Origin: Chinchilla lanigera
Taxonomy: Eukaryota; Chordata; Mammalia; Rodentia; Chinchillidae
Length of the DNA: 64,000 bases
Assembly (NCBI RefSeq): GCF_000276665.1
Contig: NW_004955418.1
Location: 6,660,489 to 6,724,488 of the forward strand
Direction: 5' to 3'
Shown: positions 58,126 through 64,000 of the stretch, in pieces
How positions within the stretch are numbered: position 1 is the first letter of the stretch
Layout: every line of letters begins with the position of its first letter
The notes under the pieces: generated by a model
Seen by the model: the letters and a program-made list of their open reading frames with translations, nothing else
Database searches by the model: none
Told to the model about the DNA's origin: nothing
Position numbers and translations under genes: made by a program

Positions 58126-59415
58126 AGAAAAACAAAGAATGTATCTGCTCCGCTCTTATCCCCACAGGTTCTTCCCACTTCCTCTGGTTTCCTTTGTTTC
58201 TATATCAAGGTATTTTTACATAGTCTATTGGTCACCCTGGCAACATGTATGTTTTCACCTACTTCTGTGTCTAAGTCGTGGTCACTTAAAATCGCATCCT
58301 ACTCCACTGCACATGGGGTCAGATAAACTTTTCTGTCTAATATCAGCTTGAAATTGTTGTCCTGTATTTAGAGTGATCTGGAAAAATTAGCCTAGAAAGA
58401 TAGACAAGGTAGGTATATGACAAAGACATGAATATACTTTCCCATACCTATAAACTAACATATTTAAACCCAGAAATCATATCTCATAAAGCAAAGAAAT
58501 CTAGTATAATGTCAGGATTTTGAAAAGGATACATAATTCTCTGATAAGTAATACATGTATTTATGCAGACCGAAATAAAAAAGAATCATTGAACCAGGGA
58601 CTTTAGGTTCCCTGCTAATGTTAAAGTGGTGAAGCTTTTTCTCTCCTTCATCGTGAATTCTAAATTTAATAAGAGGATTGTCAGGCGAACTCAACATTCC
58701 CCTCAAAGGGGAATGTAACCACCAAACATAGCACCACTCAAAACCAGAGCGATGGATCAGATTCTGGTAAATGCAGGTTAGTTCTAAATACACCCCTTCT
58801 TTATTACATTTTTGGAGGTCACATATATGGAAATAATTTCTATATACCCAATCAGGTTTGTATCTTTCTACTTGTAAAGTAAAAAATAAATAGGAAAGGA
58901 TTAAGGGAAAAAGTACTTATCCTTGCTCTGATGCATTAAATGACCTTTTAAAAAAAGTTCTGCACTTGAACTTATTTTTTCACTGAATTGTTTATCTCAA
59001 AGGAAGGAAAGCAGATGCAGCCTATAAATAATGCTTGCATTTCCGTTTCAGGGTGTGAAGGGCAGGAAAGACTCTTCCCAGAAAGGTCAAGGGCCACAGG
59101 CAGCTTGCTCCCTTTGTGAATTAGACAATACTTCTGGTTGCTATTCTGAACTCAGTAAGCTGAGTTATGTAAAATGAATGGCCCAACATGCAGCATCTTG
59201 AAAATTCTAGTGCAATTCAAAGTTTTCAGTTTTTAATGCTACCCATCACTATTGGGTAATCATTTGTATTAGACATATTTTCCACTTGATTTTCAGAGGC
59301 TCAGAGTTCCTTAAATGAACCTTAAATAAATAAATGGATATACTTTGAAATTTTCACAAATAACAGGAATTTGAAAAGTTTACTACACTTGTTATTCTTT
59401 TTCCTGAATTTTATT
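58126..59415. other. unique DNA
   Basis: No gene or transposon was identified. ACATTCCCCT/AGGGGAATGT at 58694-58703 and 58707-58716 form a perfect 10-bp stem with a 3-nt loop. The remainder is AT-rich. Confidence 0.4.
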
Positions 59416-59499
59416 TTCCTATTTTTTTAATTTAATGTCTCTCAGGACAGAACATTTATTTTATTGCTATTTTTCTTCAAATTGCATGTTTCTGATTTC

Positions 59500-61375
59500 A
59501 TAGTAGCAAGAAGACTCTTAGAATTAATAACCAAATTCTGTAATGTAGCAGGATACAACATTAACATATAAAAGTCAGTAGCATTCCTGGGGAGTAATAA
59601 TGAACTCACTTGAAAAGAAATTAAGGAAAAATACCATTCACAGTAGCACCAAGAAAAATGTTAAATACTTAGGAATTAGCCTAACTAAGGCAGTGAAAAT
59701 CCTCTAAAACACAAACTACATACTCTGAAAAAAGAAATTGAGGAGGACATCAGGAAATAGAAATATATCCCTTATTTCTGGATAAGAAGGACCAGTACAG
59801 TCAAAAGGACCATACTTTCAAAATTGATATACAGATTTAACATGATTCAGTCAAAATTACAGCTGTATTCTTCACAGAACTGGAAAAAACAATCCTAAAA
59901 TTTTTATGGGGCCATAAGAGACACACACTAGCAAAAGCAATCCTGGGTAAAAAAGAACAAAACAGGAGGCATTGCAATTTGGGATTGCAAGTTGTATTAT
60001 AAGGTTGCTGTGATTAAAAAGACAGTAGAGTGCTGCAACAAAAGCAGTCATGAAGAGCAGTGGGACAGGACAGAGAATGCAGAAACAACCCCATGTACAT
60101 TCAACTATTTGGTCTTTGACAAAGAGGAAAAAAATATACACTGGGGGAATGATCGCCTCTTTAATAAATGATGTTGGGAAAACTGGCTATCTACACGCAG
60201 AAGACTGAAGCTAGATCCATATCTCATACCGTGCACTAAACTAAAATCAACATTCATCAAAGGACTACATATTAAAGTGGAAACACTTAACCTGCTGGAA
60301 GACAAGATAGGTAAAACTTTGGAAGACATAGGCATAGGCAAAGGCTTTCTGAACAGAAATCCAGTTGTACAGGAAATAGTTCTGAGAGTCAGCAAATGAG
60401 ATCACATCAAATTTATATGTTCTATACAGCAAAAGAAACAACCAACAGAGTGAAAAGAAAACCTACAGAATGGGGGAAAATGTTTGGCCGCAGTTCCTCA
60501 GACAGAGATCTCATGTCTAAAATATAAATATAACTCAAAACGATTAGACCTCTCCAAAATAAAAGAGCCAGTCAGAAACGGGCAAGCAAAATACACAGTC
60601 ACACATGAAGAAGTAAAAGTGGCAAATAAGTACATAAAGAAATGCTCAACATCTCTGGTCATTACAGAAATGCAAACTAAAACAACACTGAGATTCCATC
60701 CTACTCCAGAAACAATGGCTGTCATCAATAAATCAAAGAATAATAAATGCTGGAGAGGGTGCAGGAATAAAGGAACTCTTCTGTACTGTTGGTGGAAATG
60801 TGAACTAGGAAAACCACTATGGAAATCAGTATGGAGATTCCTCAAAAAGCTCAAACTAAAATTCCACTTAACCCAGCTATTCCCTCCTAGGTATCTTCCC
60901 AAAAATGTTAAAGACATCATATTACAGAGACACTTGCACACTCATGTGTATAGCAGCACAATTTGTGATAGCTAAATCTTGGAAGCGGCCCATATATTCA
61001 TCAACAGATGAATGAATAATGAAAATGTGGTATTTATATACAGTGGAGTACTACTCCACTGTTAAGAAAGAAAGATAAACTTGAATCATTTGTAGGAAAA
61101 TGGATATACCTTGAGACCATAATGCTAAGCAAAATAAATCAGACACACAAACTTGAATATCATATAGTTTCTTTTATATGAGAAACCCAGAGTAAAACTA
61201 CAGGGCAAAATAAAAGATAACAGAAAATAGGGAGACAGATTGTTCTCAAAGGGGAAGGGAATCCAGACGAGGGGGAAGGAATAAGGGATGAATAAAAGGA
61301 ATTGAGATGTATCTTTCTATAAAATGTACTAAAACATCTCCTAAAGTTTTAATTCCTTTAAGTAACAAAATGTGG
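59500..61375 (+). pseudogene. LINE-1 3' fragment with dead ORF2 remnant
   Basis: A 5'-truncated L1, plus strand, covering the end of the reverse transcriptase domain, the C-terminal part of ORF2p and the 3' UTR. Typical stretches: GTAGCACCAAGAAAAATGTT, ATTTTTATGGGGCCATAAGA, GGAGGCATTGCAATTTGGGA, GGCAAAGGCTTTCTGAACAG, GCAAACTAAAACAACACTGA. The longest open piece, 60484-60975 (163 codons), includes WWKCELGKPLWKSVWRFLKK, the conserved Trp-rich C-terminal segment of ORF2p. Upstream frames are broken by stops and shifts, so it is inactive. The 147-codon frame antisense to it is a shadow. The element ends in A-rich sequence near 61.37 kb. Confidence 0.9.
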
Positions 61376-61574
61376 TGTCCCCCCCAAAAAAATGGAAAGA
61401 GAAAAAATAAAGTAGAAGAAGTAAACAGATTTTAAAATATTGCTTCATAAACAAGTAACTACTATTTGAGGGGCGAAATTGTTTTAAAGTATCAGAACAC
61501 GTAAACTCTGTAGTCTTTAAAAGTGAGCTCTTTTGTTTTTAGCTGATTGACTTTGCCCGAGTTGTAGGTTATTC
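61376..61574. other. A-rich then unique sequence
   Basis: A C-run and A-rich stretch (61379-61415) follows the L1 end. TTTTGTTTTTAG then CTGATTGACTTTGCCCGAGT at about 61532-61562 is acceptor-like, but no exon can be supported. Confidence 0.35.
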
Positions 61575-61705
61575 TGTTTCAGTGGTTCTCAGCCTTCAGC
61601 AGCGCATCAGGATCCCAGAAGCTTTTGTAGCTTTTTCTGAATCAGAATCTCCAGAGGTGGGACTTGGGCATCTGTACTTGGATGGGGAGCCTGTGATTCT
61701 TCCGA
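61575..61705 (+). mobile_element. MER5-type hAT-Charlie MITE fragment
   Basis: It starts at a typical terminus, TTTCAGTGGTTCTCAGCCTT. It continues GCAGCGCATCAGGATCCCAG, CTGAATCAGAATCTCCAGAG, GTGGGACTTGGGCATCTGTA. Confidence 0.75.
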
Positions 61706-63341
61706 ACAGGCAGGGTGAGCTGCAGTCCCTGTGGGCTGCAGGCAGCTTTCCCGGGGACCATCAACACAACAACAAATGTCTCTGAAAGTGTCATTTCTTT
61801 GCTTTTAGAGCTTCTGTGACTTCTACAAAGAGGAGCACTTTTCATACTTAGCTCTTTGTAACTGTGCCAAGAAATTTCTTTGCAAATGGCTTTCATCCAA
61901 GTATTACATAAAAGATGTTAGTCCTACTGTTAAATTTTAACCCTGAGTCTTTCAAGCACCAGGGCGTTTCTTCTGATTGTTTTACAGATACCTAGATCCA
62001 AAGCAGAAGGTAGAACTAGAAAGGACAAAATAGCACATGCGGGTCACTTGTTAATGCACTTGTATGACTAATCTTCCTCCTATGAAGGAAAAATGTACTT
62101 TTCGTCCTAACATTTATGTATCAGATCTTTCATTGGGAAAATAAAACCATTTTCACTTAAAAATTTTTAGTTCTCTACTTAGTCGATTTGTCTTACCTAT
62201 TATTAGTTTATTCATGTTTTTTTAACTCTTTGTTTTGGAATTGCAAAAAAGTTGCAAAAATAGTAGTTCATGTACAGTTACTACTACTGTCTAACAAATT
62301 ATATAACTATAATGCAATTAGAAAAGCCAGGGAATTAACATTGAAACAAAAAGGTTAACTGAGCTATAAATTTATGTAAATTTCACTGGTTTCTCTATAA
62401 CTTCTTTATCTGTTCCAGGATCCAGTGCAGGAATCTACATTATATTTAGTTGTCATATTGACTTAGTCTCCTTCAACTTGTGACAAGTTGACTGTTTTTT
62501 GTTTTTGTTTTTGTTTTTTAACTCCATTGAACTTTTTGATGAGTAGTGAGGATTTAGTTTGCAGAATGTTTCTCGCTTTGGGTTTGTGTGATATTATGTT
62601 ATGAGTAGATAAGGTTTTTTATTTTGGCAGGAATACTGCAGAAATGATCAAGGGATACATGACATTTATATATGTTATTTACCAGTGATATTGACCCCAA
62701 TCATTTCGCTAAGGTGATACCTGCTAGGTTTAGGTTGAAAGGTTGAAATTTTTCCCTTTGCAATTGATAAAGATCTTTGGCATTTCTCCTCCAACTTTTA
62801 CCAGTGACTTTTAGTATTCATTGATGAAGCTTACCTATACCAATTGTTAATGCAGACTTTGCCAGAGTTATTTTTATATTTCGTTCAACAATTAATTTGA
62901 ATTCTTCTGTGAGGAAGAGCTCGTCCCTCTTTGCCCATTCTTACTTATGTATCTATTTATTTATATCAGTATGGACTTGTAGATTATTTTATTTTATAAA
63001 CTGTTATCCATTCAGTCACTTATTTTACTGCTCATGTTATTCCAGCGTTGACCATTGGCAGTTCCTTCTGATCGGATCCTGAGTCCTTCTGACAATACTG
63101 CTATTTTTTTTAAAACACTTGTTTTTTTGTTTTGTTTTGTTTTGTCATAAGTAAGATATTCCCTGATCTGGTCCTAGAATCAACCAGATTTCTAGGAAGC
63201 CCTAATTCCTTTTATTGGGGAAAAACACTTAGAAAGTAAGATCTGAGTGCTACTAGGACACCATTGCATCTGGTCCCTCTCAGCAAAAAAGGGAGGAAAT
63301 ATATGTATGTATACTAAACCAGACATGCCCTTCTACCATAT
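61706..63341. other. unique AT-rich DNA with T-rich simple repeats
   Basis: (TTTTTG)n lies at about 62497-62518 and (TTTTG)n at about 63121-63146. No gene or transposon body was recognised. Confidence 0.4.
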
Positions 63342-63612
63342 TTAATCATTTACTTTTTTTTTTTTTTTTTTTTAGGTACTGGGAATGAAACTCAGAACCT
63401 TGTGCTGGCCATGGTCCCTGAAGAGCTCACCAAGACAGTNNNNNNNNNNNNNNNNNNNNNNNNNNNNNNNNNNNNNNNNNNNNNNNNNNNNNNNNNNNNN
63501 NNNNNNNNNNNNNNNNNNNNNNNNNNNNNNNNNNNNNNNACTCACAACCTTGCGCTTGCCAGGCAGGCGCTTTTGCCGCTGAGCTAAATCCCCAGCCCCT
63601 TAATCATTTACT
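63342..63612 (-). mobile_element. ID-type SINE(s), minus strand, containing an assembly gap
   Basis: TTAATCATTTACT at 63342-63354 and 63600-63612 brackets the insertion. The right part (63540-63597) is the reversed 5' half of a young ID copy (CTTGCCAGGCAGGCGCTTTT, GCCGCTGAGCTAAATCCCCA). The left part, after a T-run, reads GGTACTGGGAATGAAACTCA-GAACCTTGTGCTGGCC, a diverged ID 3' half, then CATGGTCCCTGAAGAGCTCA that I cannot place. So two ID units may be nested or dimeric here. Confidence 0.75.
63440..63539. other. assembly gap (100 N)
   Basis: Exactly 100 N, the conventional placeholder for a gap of unknown size, so coordinates beyond it are nominal. Confidence 0.98.
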
Positions 63613-64000
63613 TCTATATCTCTATGTGTGCACATATACAGTGAAAATCATGAGTTCATAACAAAACTGAATTCCAGTTCAACACCTGAAGGTTCACTAA
63701 GGTATAAGACTTCTTTTCTTACTTGTATTTCTTTCTTTAACATTGAAAAGACTGTCATTTACAATCATAGGTTACACATAAAATAGTTACTGAAATTCTA
63801 ACTCATACCCCTATAGAAATAGATTTGCTGACCAGAGTACAGTATTTGCTTATAGCTCTTTTAGTTTTTCTTCTTTCTTCTTAAAATATTCAGTTTTTTA
63901 AAACTGTGTTATGAAATTATATGGAAAAAATTATATTTTCCATGGAAATTTAAATTAATTGTTACTTCCATCCCTTTCAATGTACGTTTTCAATACAGTT
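63613..64000. other. unique AT-rich DNA
   Basis: No gene or repeat family is recognisable up to the window end. Confidence 0.4.

Noticed and set aside
60484..60975. 163-codon plus-strand open frame, and the 147-codon frame on the opposite strand
   Set aside because: It is the C-terminal remnant of L1 ORF2 in a truncated element. The antisense frame is its shadow. Neither is a host gene.
61525..61600. Acceptor-like TTTTGTTTTTAG followed by codons reading LIDFARVVG
   Set aside because: Only about nine residues, no donor or neighbouring exon, and the frame runs straight into a MER5 transposon fragment.

Overview
This is 64 kb of AT-rich, repeat-littered vertebrate nuclear DNA in which I find no intact protein-coding gene. 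No run of exons with paired splice sites, no CpG-island promoter and no tRNA or rRNA gene is visible. The open frames are short, mostly stop-limited, and overlap on both strands. The longest recognisable coding remnant is a 163-codon piece of a dead LINE-1 ORF2. The window is either intergenic or lies inside a large intron. The host is a placental mammal, shown by old MIR, L2, MER5 and L1 fossils. It is almost certainly a rodent, shown by B1 (7SL-derived) SINEs, ID-type tRNA-derived SINEs and a B1+ID dimer. The ID copies share an unusual 3' end (..CCCGGTACC..) and include near-identical young copies, so I suspect a non-muroid rodent, perhaps a castorimorph. That is inference and cannot be settled here.

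Layout. 1-5 kb: two ID SINEs (one without an A tail), a B1, MIR fragments and a B1-ID dimer. 5-9.1 kb: an L2 fossil, then an old minus-strand L1 split by a B1. 9.5-14.2 kb: an ID copy, an LTR fragment, a GC-richer unclassified block, and MER5, L2, L1 and MIR pieces. 14.4-22 kb: mostly unique AT-rich DNA with several blocks that look like conserved non-coding elements. 22-25 kb: three ID SINEs, a long L2 and a 52-bp exact dispersed duplication. 25-38 kb: mostly unique, with L2 fragments, a 76-bp hAT-like MITE and a young B1. 38.6-42 kb: a mariner/pogo-like MITE, then a minus-strand L1 mosaic interrupted by two MIRs, a solo LTR and a younger L1 3' end. 42-54 kb: unique DNA, a GC-rich minisatellite, L1, LTR and MIR pieces, and B1s. 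54-58 kb: a near-perfect 119-nt hairpin, a solo LTR with an internal tandem duplication, microsatellites and a long L2. 59.4-61.4 kb: a plus-strand L1 3' fragment. 63.4 kb: a 100-N assembly gap inside a SINE.

Functional content, if any, is probably regulatory, in the unique blocks between repeats. I see no sign of an undescribed gene system. The best items for follow-up are the 54.0-kb hairpin, the two small DNA-transposon derivatives, the tailless SINE, the dispersed 52-bp duplication and the young ID subfamily. Repeat names are by eye from family features; boundaries of old elements are approximate (tens of bases).
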